NCBI GenBank assembly: GCA_021464415.1
Contig: CM038463.1
Span: 310,001 to 374,000, forward strand
DNA from: Lonicera japonica
Lineage: Eukaryota; Streptophyta; Magnoliopsida; Dipsacales; Caprifoliaceae
Reading direction: 5' to 3'
DNA: 64,000 nucleotides
The notes under the pieces were generated by a model. That model was not told the DNA's origin, ran no database searches, and saw only the letters and a program-made list of their open reading frames with translations. A program made the position numbers and the translations under genes. Below, piece after piece: positions 20,230-32,131 of this stretch (positions are counted from its first letter, which is position 1; each line of letters opens with the position of its first letter).

Positions 20230-21415
20230 TGGTAGCTCCAAGAGTACTTCATCGATGAGGCAATGATTTGTATGCCTCCTCATCTTTTTCCATAAGGCAA
20301 AGGTGTGCCGTCTTCTCATCACTTGACTCGATATCGGATTCATCTTCTTCCGATTCGCTTGAAATTTCTTTGAGAGCATGCTTCAATCTTTTGTATAGCT
20401 CTTCCCTCTTTGCTTTCTTCTATCTTTTCTCCTCTTTTCTAACCGGACAATTTGACTTGTAATGTCCCGATTTTTGACAATGGAAGCACTTCCTTTCCTC
20501 ATTATCAACTTTTGGATGAGTTGATCTATCATGGAAGTTCTTTGAGGATGAGGAATTGCTGTCGAGCTACCCTTGAGAGAATTTCTTCTTTGCTAGGAAT
20601 TTTTCAAATTTCCTAGAGAGAAGTGCCATGTCTCCATCTCCTTTTGTTCCTTTTCCTTCATTTGGCTTGAAGGCAAATATTGTCAATGGATTTGCTTTCT
20701 CTCCTCCTTCTTCTCTTTGCAATTCCTTCTCATGGGTTTTGGGAGAACCCAATAGCTCATCCATGCTAAGAGTTTTGAGATTCTTAGCTTCTTGAATTGC
20801 CATCACCTTAGGCCTCCACATCTTTAGAAGAATCCTAATCACTTTTCTAATCTTCTCTTCATTTGAATACACCTTGCTAAAAAGGTCCAAAGCATTAGTA
20901 AGAATAGAAAATCGACTATACATGGAAGCAAGTGATTCGTTAGGCTCCATCTCAAACAATTCATAGTCAAGGACAAGTATATTAATGTTGTCCTCCTTGA
21001 CTTGGGAGGTTCCTTCATGGGCAACCTCAAGCTTGTTCCAAATCTCTTTTGCGTTTTTGCAACTTGAGATTTTGTTATATTCATCCATAGACAAAGCACA
21101 ATGTAATGAATTTAAAGCTTTAGCATTGAATTGAATTTTCCTAATATCATGCTCATTGTACTCGAATATTGACTTAGGGATAATATTTCCCCTTTTGTCA
21201 GTTTTTGTAATCTCATAAGGTCCAACAAATGTGACCTTCCATTGTTCAAAATCATTTGCTTGTAAAAATGTACACATGCGATTTTTCCAATAGCTATAGT
21301 TTTTGCCATCAAACAATGGTGGTCTATAAATAGAAGCACCTTCGGAAAGGCCGGTTCCTTGATAACAATACATGATCGAGGACTCTAAGATTGTGAAATC
21401 AAAACAAGAGTACAA
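20230..21415 (-). pseudogene. Copia gag remnant (UBN2/DUF4219-like plus CCHC knuckle)
   Basis: The main open part (20567-21415) has the copia gag start block RPPLFDGKNYSYWKNRM and later MDELLGSPKTHEKEL. A stop at 20567 separates it from an in-frame continuation with the zinc knuckle CFHCQKSGHYKSNC (about 20489-20447) and a Ser/Asp/Glu-rich tail; a further stop interrupts the tail. Protease, integrase and reverse transcriptase are missing; the sequence passes directly to the 3' purine tract. This is a gag-only deletion derivative. Confidence 0.75.
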
Positions 21416-21647
21416 CCTCTGATACCAATTGTAGGTCGGAAAATACCCTAGAGGGGGGTGAATAGGGTTTTTAAAACTTAATGGGATTTTTAAGTTTCTT
21501 TATTATGATCTTTATATTCTCTTATACATGCTTGCTATATTCTTTTTAATGCATAGTTTGAGGGGGAGTTTTCCCATTAGAAAACTCAACTAATGTTCTT
21601 AATCGCAAACACACATTAACTTATTGTCATCATCAAAAAGGGGAGAT

Positions 21648-23860
21648 TGTTGACTTGATAGTCACCAATCTTGTTTTGATAATAACAATAAACTTAATCT
21701 TGTGTAATTTAACTTAGTTGATGTTTTAAGTTATAGCCACAATGAAATTGATCATACATGGAATTAACCGATAAGCCGGAATCAAGATCATTCATCTACA
21801 AAGCATTACAATCAAAGTCCTTCACCTCACACAACTCTTGTCAATGCATCCTCAATGAGATTTCTAAAGTACAATGAGCCAAGGAAGAAAAGAAATGAAG
21901 GAACAAACAAAGCCCTCGAAGACTCGTTATTGCTTATGTGAGTGAGTGCCTTAGTTTCCTTGTAAAGATTCTCATTTGATCATCATAAATAGCTCATACA
22001 ATGTTTCAATATTATAAGATTGATCAAATCAAAAGTTGAATCAAGTTTCCTTCAAAAACCTTATTTTCGGGAAAAACCGTTTTGGAACAAATTCATTTTA
22101 AATATTAAACGAACTCATTTCGGAGCTCTTTACATTATAGAAGTCTTAGAAACTCATTTTTAAACATCCCCTAGCTTCAAAATTGATTTTTGAACTAATT
22201 TGCAAAAGTATGAAAAATGGGATTTTTGGTCAATCTGGCAGCAAACCAGAGGGGACTATCAGTCAACTGATGGGCTTTGCTCAGTCGACTGATGGCCACT
22301 CAGTCGACTGATGAGCCTTGCTCAGTCGACTGATGGCCCAGAAACTAGCCGTTAGATTTCAGATTTTTTACCACTTTTGGTACCAAACTTCTTCCAACTC
22401 CCTTCAAACAGCCATATGCTTTCCTAGACTATATATACACCATCTAAGACTTATTTAAACACTCTTGAATCATTCCTACACTATTCTATTCATCTCCTTT
22501 CAATATTCAAAGATTCAAAGACATTTTCTTTTGATCAATCACAACCATTTTGAGCTAGAACTTATTGATCAAATTCAATATCTCTTAGTGTGAGCTTAAG
22601 TTGTAATCTCCATACACTATAGAGCTATTGTACATTGGTGTTAGTCACCAAATCATTTCTTTCAAACATTAAGAGAGGTTTATCTCTTAAGATAGCAAGA
22701 GTGAATTCTTGTGTGAGTATTGAGAGAGATTCAATACTTGTAAGAGTGTGAGAAGAATACACTTGTAGATGTTTGATCTTCACCCAGAAGAAGATCGGTT
22801 ATAGTGGAATTTCTCAGGGTACTAACTGAATGTAACGACCCGGTCCCACCTTAGTACGATATTGTCTGCTCTGGGTAGCGTCCTAGACAGGCCTCAACCC
22901 CAGGACATCTACCCTCACGGCTTTGTTTTTGGGAGCTCAAGACCAGCTTCCCAGGGGGTCACCCATCCTGGGATTGCTCTGGTCCACTACTCGCTTAATT
23001 TCGGAGTTCTTATGGGATCCGAAGCCAGTGAGCTACCCAAAAGGCCTCGTACTTAATTAGCGACCATATCTTACTTATATAGGTCTCCAAGGATCCCCCA
23101 ACTTCCGGTGTAGGATGCCCCCTTTGAGCTACCATTCTTCCACACAAGGGAGTACTCATCGCTCGAGCTACCATTCCTCCACACAATGGAGTACTCATCA
23201 CTCAGGGCGTCACATCCTTCCCCCCAAGGGAATCGACGTCCTCGTCGACACACCGTACTCTGTGGGGTCCGCTCTGATACCATTAGTAACGACCCGGTCC
23301 CACCTCAATACGATATTGTCCGCTCTGGGTAGCGTCCTAGACAGGCCTCAATCCCAGGACATCTACCCTCACTGCTTTGTTTTTGGGAGCTCACGACCAT
23401 CTTCCCAGGGGGTCACCCATCCTGGGATTGCTCTGGTCCACTACTCGCTTAATTTCGGAGTTCTTATGAGATCCGAAGCCAGTGAGCTACCCAAAAGGCC
23501 TCATACTTAATTAGCGACCATATCTTACTTATATGGGTTTCTAAGGATCCCCCAACTTCCGGTGTGGGATGCCCCCTTTGAGTTACCATTCCTCCACACA
23601 AGGGAGTACTCATCGCTCGAGCTACCATTCCTCCACACAAGGGAGTACTCATCACTCAGGGCGTCACACCGAGCGCGTAAGTAGGGGCTATCAAGCCGAA
23701 CCGTGCAGACAAAAAGTCTTCGACTTTGATCGGTTTAATCTTTTTATCTTTTGAACTCTTATATTGTGTTATTTGCACCTTGTGATTGGAATTATCTTTG
23801 TTTCTTGTTTGCTTGATTGATATAGACATCGAATATTTTTAAATTAAATTTAATAAGGAT
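21648..23860 (+). repeat. Plus-strand LTR of the same copia family, interrupted by Cassandra
   Basis: It is preceded by a purine tract AAAAAGGGGAGAT and starts TGTTGACTTGATAG, homologous to the LTR at 18407-19909 read in the opposite direction. CAGTCRACTG palindromes start at 22260, 22282, 22301 and 22323, and TATATATA lies at 22430-22437. Sequence after 23669 resumes the LTR (compare ACCGAGCGC on both sides) but lacks the last ~125 bp. Confidence 0.65.
22831..23668 (-). mobile_element. Cassandra TRIM retrotransposon with 5S rRNA-like LTRs
   Basis: Two 384-bp direct repeats (22831-23214 and 23285-23668) flank a 70-bp interior. The interior holds a tRNA-Met-type primer site (minus-strand TGGTATCAGAGC, 23271-23282) and a purine tract (complement of CCTTCCCCCC near 23216). 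Each LTR contains, on the minus strand, GGATCCCAT(A/C)AGAACTCCG-like and GGATGGGTGACC segments of 5S rRNA with its pol III internal-control elements (22945-23020 and 23399-23474). Short LTRs with 5S-like sequence and no coding capacity define Cassandra. By eye the two LTRs differ at about 17 positions (about 4%). Flanks CTGAA/CCGAG are at best a decayed TSD. Confidence 0.9.
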
Positions 23861-24551
23861 GGGAGAATAATAAGTATTTAATAACAAGGAGCTCAAAATT
23901 AAATTTTGAGATAAGGACGGGAGTGCAATTATAATTCTTTAGTGGTGTGAATTATAATTTATGGAAGGAACTAATTCATAGTGGAATTAGGATTCCAACT
24001 TTTCATAGGAAGCCCAAACAATTATTTATCCTTAAGGTCCCTATCGTAGCCTTATATATACGCCGGCCTTGTCTCTTCTCAATATAACAATAATTCTTAT
24101 GAGTTAGGGTTTGTTCTATTAAGAGAGGAGAAAATTTTGGTGATACCGTAGCCCACACTTGGTGCAAGATTTGATGGCGAAAGGAATACAATAGAAGATC
24201 TTTAGGTTTTCGGTACTGCTGTCATAAATTAATCGTAACTTTTGATTGCATCGTTGGATCGGACTGATTTTTGGATATGTCATTTGGAACGCAAAGTTAC
24301 TTTCATTGCGCAAAAAATCAGGACGATCAGAAGTCGTTTTGGTGGCAAAAACAATGGATTTTCGCCGCCTAGCGAGAATTAAAAAATCTGACCAAATCGC
24401 AATCTGATGCTTTCAAACCCTAGTCTCCTCATATGGATCCTCTACATGATCCACAAAGGTGAAATCCCCTTATTCTTATAAGGTTTTAGCAAAAGTTTTT
24501 TGTTCAATCTATACGGAATATCAAACGATCTTGTATTTATGTCTCCATCAC

Positions 24552-25197
24552 CTATGACTAAAACTGTGCAGTCTATTCCTCCTTTTTCTGCCTGTCCTAT
24601 GACTATAGCTATTGCACAAGGCTCTAGGCTTGACCTTGTCTAATCTCACACTCCCTTTTATTTATCCCAAGACAGACATCCTTTATTTCTGCCACACCAC
24701 TAATTATTCCAATGGACTCTCAACCAGCCAGCACAACTCCAACTTGCAATACTTCTGTTAATTAACATAAAGTTTTAATTACAAGTTCTCCTGCCCTTGT
24801 AACTAACTCAGTTCTCTCCCAACCAAGCCTTAAACATCCCTTGTTTGCTAGTCCTTTATAGAAAAATAATGGTGCTGCTCCTATTCCTCTTGCTCCTCTT
24901 CTCATTCCTTATATCAAAGGGAATTTACCAACCATCAAATTGGATGAGCAAATCTACTAAAATTCAGACCTTGCTTGTGAGCTTAATCTTATTGGCAGAC
25001 TTTCCCTTCCTAAAGGCTCCTCACCCATTACTGCATTTGATTTACATGCTACGTTATCCACCAAATGAAAACTTCAAAACCCTTTCATTCTTACTCCCAT
25101 TGGTAAAGGGTTCTTTTGCCTTAGATTCAAGCACAAGAATGATCAAAAATTGGCTCTATTCAATGACCATCTAAACCTTTCTCCTGGTAGCTTTAAA
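24552..25197 (+). pseudogene. Half-LINE B ORF1, DUF4283 N-terminal segment
   Basis: This reading resumes after the solo LTR with homology to copy D (TVQS, then APIP...PYIKGNLPTIKLDE, LIGRLSLPKGSSP, LTPIGKGFFCLRF). It contains several stops and at least one frame change. It ends at SPGSFK, where the 25198 LTR interrupts the DUF4283 domain. Confidence 0.7.
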
Positions 25198-28061
25198 TGT
25201 AATACCCTGTACTTTAATTTGTTTTAAATTAAAGTATATTAGCTTATTTATACTCATATGAGTGATCGTTTGGTGATTTGGTTGATTCGAATCAATTTCG
25301 GTTGGTAAATAGGAAGTTTTAGTCCTTTGCGATTCGTTGATTCTAGCTAACTTTGAGCTATCATAATTTCTTCGTTTCTTGTCCGATTAAAATTCCGTTC
25401 ATTTGTGTGTCTAGTTTTTATACCATTCTACAACTTTTTTGTTTTGACCAAAAGCTAATTCGCACTCCTTGTGGGTTAAAATAGAGCACAAAATAGGCCC
25501 ATTGCTAAATTCTGGTCATTCGGCAATGCTTTGGCAGATCGCTACGTTTGGAAAATTTTTGGAGATAATTTATTCATAATTTGAGAAAACTTCCTATTAA
25601 GGAGTTGTAGATCTTTGAATTACCTTTTCATGGACATAAAGATCACCCAAATCCGAGTTCCAAACAAGAAGTTATGACCAAATTACTAACAATGGTTAGT
25701 GCAGCCAAAATTAAAGCTTGGACAGAATGTTTCTGGGATCGGTCCCAGACCCCTGTGTGACGATTTTTCTAGAGTTTTAACCCCATTTTCTCATCATTTA
25801 TCACATTAACTCACCCAAACTCGACCAAAACCCACACCTATCAACTTGAGGGCTTTAGAGAGAGATAAAGGTGGTTCTTAGAAGGATTCTTACTCATTTT
25901 TCAACGTCAATCCGAAATAAAAGCTCCAAATCATCCAAATCATCCTCCTGGTCACTATTCATCATCTTCCTCGCTGGGATTTCTTTGGATAAGGCTTGAA
26001 TCTTCATATTTTCTTCTTCTTTATCGTTGATAAATTGAGGTAGGGGTTATATCTTTTCCAAACTTGATGATATGATCTTATTTACCAAAGAGGTGGATGA
26101 TTTTACATATATATGTTTAATATAAAAGCATATGTTCCTTGTTATTGAGTATCCTTGGATGATTTATGCCTGTATGATTATTAAGAAAACCATGTTAATT
26201 GATATTCATAACTTATGCATAATTAAGCTACGATTTTACGTTGTGAAGCAAGATATGCCATCTAAGCTCCATGATTACATGTTATTGATTCATATGGATG
26301 TTCTTGGATGTATATGTGTTACTTTGACAAGAAAAGGCTTAGTAAGGGGTTCCATATATACTAAAGAACATGGACGTGAATTGGATAGAGTTTATATGGC
26401 ATATGAAGTTTTTATTTTCTATATGATGCATTAGTTGGGACAAGATATGCCACTTGAACTTGACATCTATGTAATATAGACTTGTAAGTGATGTTCCTTG
26501 GATATACATGCTTGGTTGTATCCAAGTAGATTTGTAACTGGGTTATAAATGCGATGAGGAACATGGATACATGACGAATGAAGTTTAAGTGGCATAGATT
26601 GTTTATAGTTTACATTTAGAGCATGAATTGCATGCTATGCATAATTATTGTGTCAACCTAACATTCTCGGAGATATTCTGGACAAGTTTAAAGTAATTTC
26701 ATGGCACATGAAAAATGATATACTTCTTGGAAGAATTATATCTTATATCCATGTTGTGGATGGCTTTCTATGCTCGTGTGGCATTCTTAAACAAGTGATT
26801 ATCTATCTTCGGGAGTTTTTCATGCACATGTGGATATATTCTCAGCTATGTTATATGGTGGGATGTTGTCCACAATTGTCTGTATCTGTTTGCCCTCCGT
26901 CGGTGAAGGGGAATGATTATGATGGGTAGTGCTTGTAGGGTTGGGAAAATAGACAGGGCCTTGTGCCCTTGGGTTGAAAAGCCCTAAACCTCCGAGGGGT
27001 TCAACTAGTCGTCGACTGTCTAGGGCCAGCGGTGAATAGTCCGAAAATCTAGACAACGGCAAGACACTAGTGAATCATCGGCTGTCTAGAGCCCACAGTG
27101 AATAGTCCGGAGATCTAGACAATTATTAAGACAATTGATATGATAATGACCGGTTGATATGATATTGCGGACTGTGGTCCAATCGTTAATTATCTGTTGG
27201 TATTCACCTGAGACGGAGAGGCTATATTCTGGTTATATATGTTATGATCTTGATACACTTTCTCTTGAGGGCGGTCAGGCTCATTGTCGTTATGATTATG
27301 AAGCTGTTCAGCTTTGGTATCTCTTAAGGGCGGTCAGGTCCATTGTTTTGATTATTATGGTTCGAGACGTCTCCTGGAAAAATGGCCCATATTCTGTCTT
27401 AGTGATTCGATGTAACGGTTGACTCAAAGGGAGGTAACCTGCATATGCATGGGCATGCATTGTTTATGTGTGAAATCATGATATTTACTTGGATTGATGG
27501 TTGAAGCATAAACCGTTAAGAGATTTATGATTATGTTTTTCAAATACGTTGTCCCCTATTTTCCCCCTACTGAGCTGTGAACTCACCCCATTTTTCTAAA
27601 TATAATATAGGTACTCAGGAGTTGAATGTGGATAAAGAGGTTACGGGATCGGGGGCGAAATAGATAGCTCTGATACGATAATCATTTTTGTGCTGTACAT
27701 ATTTTCACGGGAAGCCACGGCTAGCCCGATATGTTAAATATCGACTTGAACATACTTTGTTTGTTTTGTATTATGGTTATAAGTTTGCATAAGAATGATA
27801 CTATTCTTTTGGCACCTTTTGCTGGCTTGACACGTGACATAAGCATTAGGTGCATATATACAAAAAAAAACTCTCTTCTTGCATGTATGCATGTTTATGT
27901 ACAGTACTATCCACTTATATCTTGCAGAATGACATGCGTGTTAATTACTATTTGAATTTTTTTATATTGATATACCTATTTTAGTCAATTTAAGATGAGT
28001 TAGTAGCACTCCAGGTCTTAATTACAGGTGTTGTCCTGTAGATTAAGGCGGAGGTGTTACA
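25198..28061 (+). mobile_element. 2.86-kb solo LTR (TGTAAYACC type, chromovirus-like)
   Basis: It starts TGTAATACC and ends GGTGTTACA, an imperfect inverted terminal repeat. It is flanked by the 5-bp TSD TTAAA (25193-25197 and 28062-28066), and the DUF4283 reading frame continues across it. There is no primer site and no coding domain, so it is a solo LTR. The long LTR with TGTAACACC-like ends resembles Tekay/Del chromoviruses; that lineage call is inference. It holds an internal two-copy repeat at about 27.0-27.12 kb (CTAGACAA-containing) and a second at about 27.26-27.35 kb (AGGGCGGTCAGG). Confidence 0.85.
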
Positions 28062-28066
28062 TTAAA

Positions 28067-29775
28067 TTTTAACCATGGGTGAAGGATTTTAATCCTTATT
28101 TTCAGAAAAACACCATAGCCAATGTGCGGATAAGATTGCATGATATAGCACAAGATTATTGGGATCCTCATCTCCTAATATCAATTGCCAGTTTGGTTGG
28201 CATACCACAGGCCTTTGACAAGAACACTTTGCATTTGACCTTTGGGCATTATGCTCGATTGAAGGTAGAAGTGGATTTGTTGCAACAACAACCTACAAGG
28301 CTACTAGTTGAAAGAGAAGGGTACAGCTTTAAAGTTCCTGTGACCTATGAGAATCTGCCTTCCTTCTGTGCCTATTGTTTCTCTATTAGACATTTAGTAG
28401 GAGATTGTAGAATGCTTAGAAATGTTTAAGAGGAGGCTTCTAGGTTTAAGGAAGCAGCTTCTAGGTTTAAGGAAGCAGCTTCTAGGTTTAAGGAAGCAGC
28501 TTCTAGGTTTAAGGAAGCAGCTCCTAAAGTGCATCGAAAAAATCAAAAATTAACTGCTCACAATGTTGTCAAGAACCAGGATCAATCCCATGTCACATCT
28601 TCAGCACATGCTAAGTCAAATTCTCAACAACCAGGAATGCCTCAGAATCTAGCCCACACCACAACTGTTCTTCCCATCCTGAATATTGTTAGCCAAAATC
28701 ATGGTCAATCCCACTCTTAAAATGACTTGTCTATTGCTCAGTCTACAGGCAACCTTTTGAACAACCAGTTTATCCCAAAAAGCAGCAAGCCCAATCAATC
28801 TGGTGGCAATGAACCCACAGATTCAGACTTGTAACTCTCTCCAGCCAAATAGCACAGCCTTTCAGAAGAAACTGTTGTTCCTTGCTCTCTATCTCCAAAA
28901 AGGAAAAAAAATACTATCCAACTAATGCATCACATCACTTCCTTCTACAAGCAAATTACTCCTACTCCATCCACAAACAGATCCCTTTCCACCTCAAATA
29001 ATACTTTTAAGATTAAAAATCGATATCATAACCAATTTGACCCAATTTCTGATATACATTGGGAAGATGATGGTGAGGGGGAAAACTTGGACACTTTTGG
29101 TAGTTTTGAGGATGATAGTTAGTACACTTTCTTTCATAATGCTGCTCTCCAATAAGCAGCACAGTCCAGCCCTGGCAGAGTTCGGGAAACATTTGTAGCT
29201 AGTAATCTTAGCTTTAGTGAAGCTCTTAATTGGGGAAACATGGCAGAGGATGAACCTCTACCATCCTGGGAAGCATGTGCAGATGCAGCTTTTGAAGCTG
29301 CCACTAATGGGAACAGAGCTCAGACATGTTGTTTACTAAAGGAAGATTCCAGCTCTTCCATTCCCAATCAACATTTCCCTCCTTTGCAAGGCACCAAAGC
29401 AATTTCCTCTCAGTCTCCCCCTCAACCAATAGCAGACCTATCTCACACACCTCTCACTCCCCCATTGCTAACACACCTTCACCCACTAATCTATATCCTT
29501 CAAGTGGCTCAAATTACACTCCCACTCCTCAACCAAAGCACCAAAAAACCAAAAATGTTTTGCTAATTCACAAATAAAAGAAAATGTCTAAGGCTGCAAA
29601 AAGAGAGGCTAATGCTCTCTCTAAAAAATCAAAGCACAACTCCAATAGCCTTAGTCATGATCCAGATGAATATCAATGGCAAGTTCTCTTGGCTGATCAG
29701 AAGAAAAGGGAAACTAAAGCTGCAGCCAATGCTTCTTTGCACATCTCTTCCACCTCAGCTTCACAGGGGTAAGAA
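28067..29775 (+). pseudogene. Half-LINE B ORF1: DUF4283 C-terminal part, CCHC knuckle and C-terminal region
   Basis: The DUF4283 C-terminal half (RIRLHDIAQDYWDPHLLISI) is followed by LLVEREGYSFKVPVTYENLP and a degenerate zf-CCHC_4 (CAYCFSIRHLVGDC, the His and final Cys present). A stop (TAA, where copy D has CAA) precedes a 4 x 21-bp expansion. Then come acidic (DDGEGENLDTFG) and DEPLPSWEACADAAFEAA blocks conserved in copies D and E, and a basic tail ending near 29772. Several stops show it is dead. Confidence 0.75.
28437..28520 (+). repeat. 4 x 21-bp in-frame minisatellite in half-LINE B
   Basis: There are four identical 21-bp units (CTTCTAGGTTTAAGGAAGCAG), each coding a seven-residue repeat ASRFKEA. 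Copies D and E have only a single related EAASK/EVTSK segment here, so the array arose in this copy. Confidence 0.9.
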
Positions 29776-30469
29776 ATAACTTCAGATCACTGGAAAGTTA
29801 CTGTCTACCTTAGTAATCATCAAAAGCAAGCAACCATTTCCAATGTAGATTAATTCTGCAGTTCCTCTTAATTCTGCAGAATTTGTTTTCACAGTTTGTT
29901 TTGGTTGTTTTGGTTGTTTTCTATAGCCAGTGTGCAACTCTCAGTCAGTTTTGCAGAGCAGATTGTTGCTTTTTTTCTAGCATCTTAAGGGTATTTTCTG
30001 GACAGTTTTTGCAGGGGTTTTTTTAGCAAATTTTTGCATCAACAGTTTGTTAAAATTTGTGATCTAGGTTGCTTTTATGGCCACAATCTTCTCTCAGCTG
30101 TAATCCTCTCTCAGTTTGTCTAGCACCATTTTCACAGTTTAGTCCAGTTTGCTCAGTTTTTGTATTTTGCAACTTCAGTTTACTGCTGTAGTTCTATTTT
30201 TGTGTATTTTTTGCTGCTTTTCCTAGGTTTATTCCCTACTTTGTTGGCCTCCCTGTTTTGGCCCTTCTAGAATTTGTAAGGTGGACTATATTGCCTAACT
30301 TTTCAGTCTTTCTTGCGGATTAGTTGCTTCATTTTCATTGTGTTCTTTAAGGTCATTAGGGAAGGCTTGTTATTTCCCCCTCCTTTTGTATCTTTTTTGT
30401 TTTTTATGCTGTTACTCTTTGCCCTAATTGGGCATAGAGGATTTTAAAAAAAACCTTAAATCCTAAACT

Positions 30470-31481
<1,012 letters not shown>

Positions 31482-32131
31482 TGTTAGGTTTATATTTTTA
31501 GTTGGCTTGATTTCGATGCCAAGAACACTTTCTGTTGTAATTGTTTGAGTCGAATTGAAGATTTAAAGACGCAACAATTAATGGAAGCTCGCCGAACTTA
31601 CCGGATACACCGCACATAATTCAGGACCTAAGGTAAGTTGAGTTTATGGTTTGATTCAAAATATAGGTGGTGTTCGAGCTTAAAATTCAAATTTAAAAAG
31701 TTTTTGAGTCAAATTTATTTTTAAGTATTTTTATCGAGTTTTGTCGTAATTCGAAAAAGCCCAATCGGCACAAGTTATTAAGGAAACTTATTTTTTTCAT
31801 ATTTAACATGTTCCATAAAGTTGCTTCTAAAATTTGAGTCAAATTAATGCTCAAACGAATTTAATACGATAAAATAAAGTAAAAAGAAAAATCAAATTAA
31901 AAGAATTTTTAAATAAATGATTTTATTAAATAAAAAGTAAAATTTTGAAAAGTCAAAGTTTTCTTTTTAAAACCCACGTGCCCAGCTCTTTTAATTCCTT
32001 CATGCGCAGCTTTAATGGGCCTAGCCCATGGAACTTGCCACGTGGAAAATAAAACGAAGAAAGGCAGTGTAGTAAACTTTAAAGGGTAACCTCAAGGGGT
32101 TGGACTACTGGTTTCGACCTGAGGCTAAAGG

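Larger units (their letters stand above)
18407..23860. mobile_element. Rearranged copia element with inverted LTR half, flanked by GGGAG
   Basis: The left part is a minus-strand element: 3' LTR 18407-19909, purine tract (plus-strand TCTCCCCC near 19911), gag remnant, primer site 21417-21427, and only about 50 bp of 5' LTR from 21430. At about 21480 the sequence switches to plus orientation and repeats the 3' internal region and purine tract of the same family, then a plus-strand LTR from 21648, which contains a Cassandra element (22831-23668). Pol is absent throughout. GGGAG occurs at 18402-18406 and 23861-23865, a possible 5-bp TSD, though the right end does not finish in CA. The inverted half may reflect self-integration or a template switch; this is inference. 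Confidence 0.6.
17623..24550 (+). mobile_element. Ty1/copia-like solo LTR inside half-LINE B, itself interrupted
   Basis: It starts TGTTAGAG at 17623, where homology to copy D stops. About 0.8 kb on, it is broken by the 18407-23860 composite, and it resumes to about 24.5 kb. A TATATATA box near 24050 marks plus orientation. No internal retroviral genes belong to it, so it appears to be a solo LTR of about 1.45 kb. The right end lies between about 24.51 and 24.55 kb; I did not find a clean TSD. Confidence 0.5.
16208..30453 (+). mobile_element. Half-LINE copy B: ORF1-only LINE-like element, interrupted twice
   Basis: The 5' end ACACAATGAAA contains the start codon (16216). The coding parts are 16216-17622, about 24552-25197 and 28067-29775, followed by a T-rich 3'UTR, the hairpin GCCCTAATTGGGC (30421-30433), ATAGAGGA and an A tail ending near 30453. 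It is interrupted by a copia solo LTR (17623 to about 24.55 kb) and by a 2,864-bp solo LTR (25198-28061). Without inserts it is about 4.5 kb. The encoded protein has a DUF4283 domain and a CCHC knuckle; no endonuclease or reverse transcriptase segment exists anywhere between the two ends. Copy D shows the same layout on the opposite strand. Confidence 0.75.

Noticed and set aside
20567..21415. Complete copia polyprotein
   Set aside because: Only gag is present; sequence runs from the knuckle directly into the 3' purine tract and LTR.
22945..23474. 5S rRNA genes
   Set aside because: Only the promoter-like half of 5S is present, inside paired 384-bp LTRs with a primer site; this is Cassandra.
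28437..28520. CRISPR array
   Set aside because: Direct repeats without spacers, in a plant genome.
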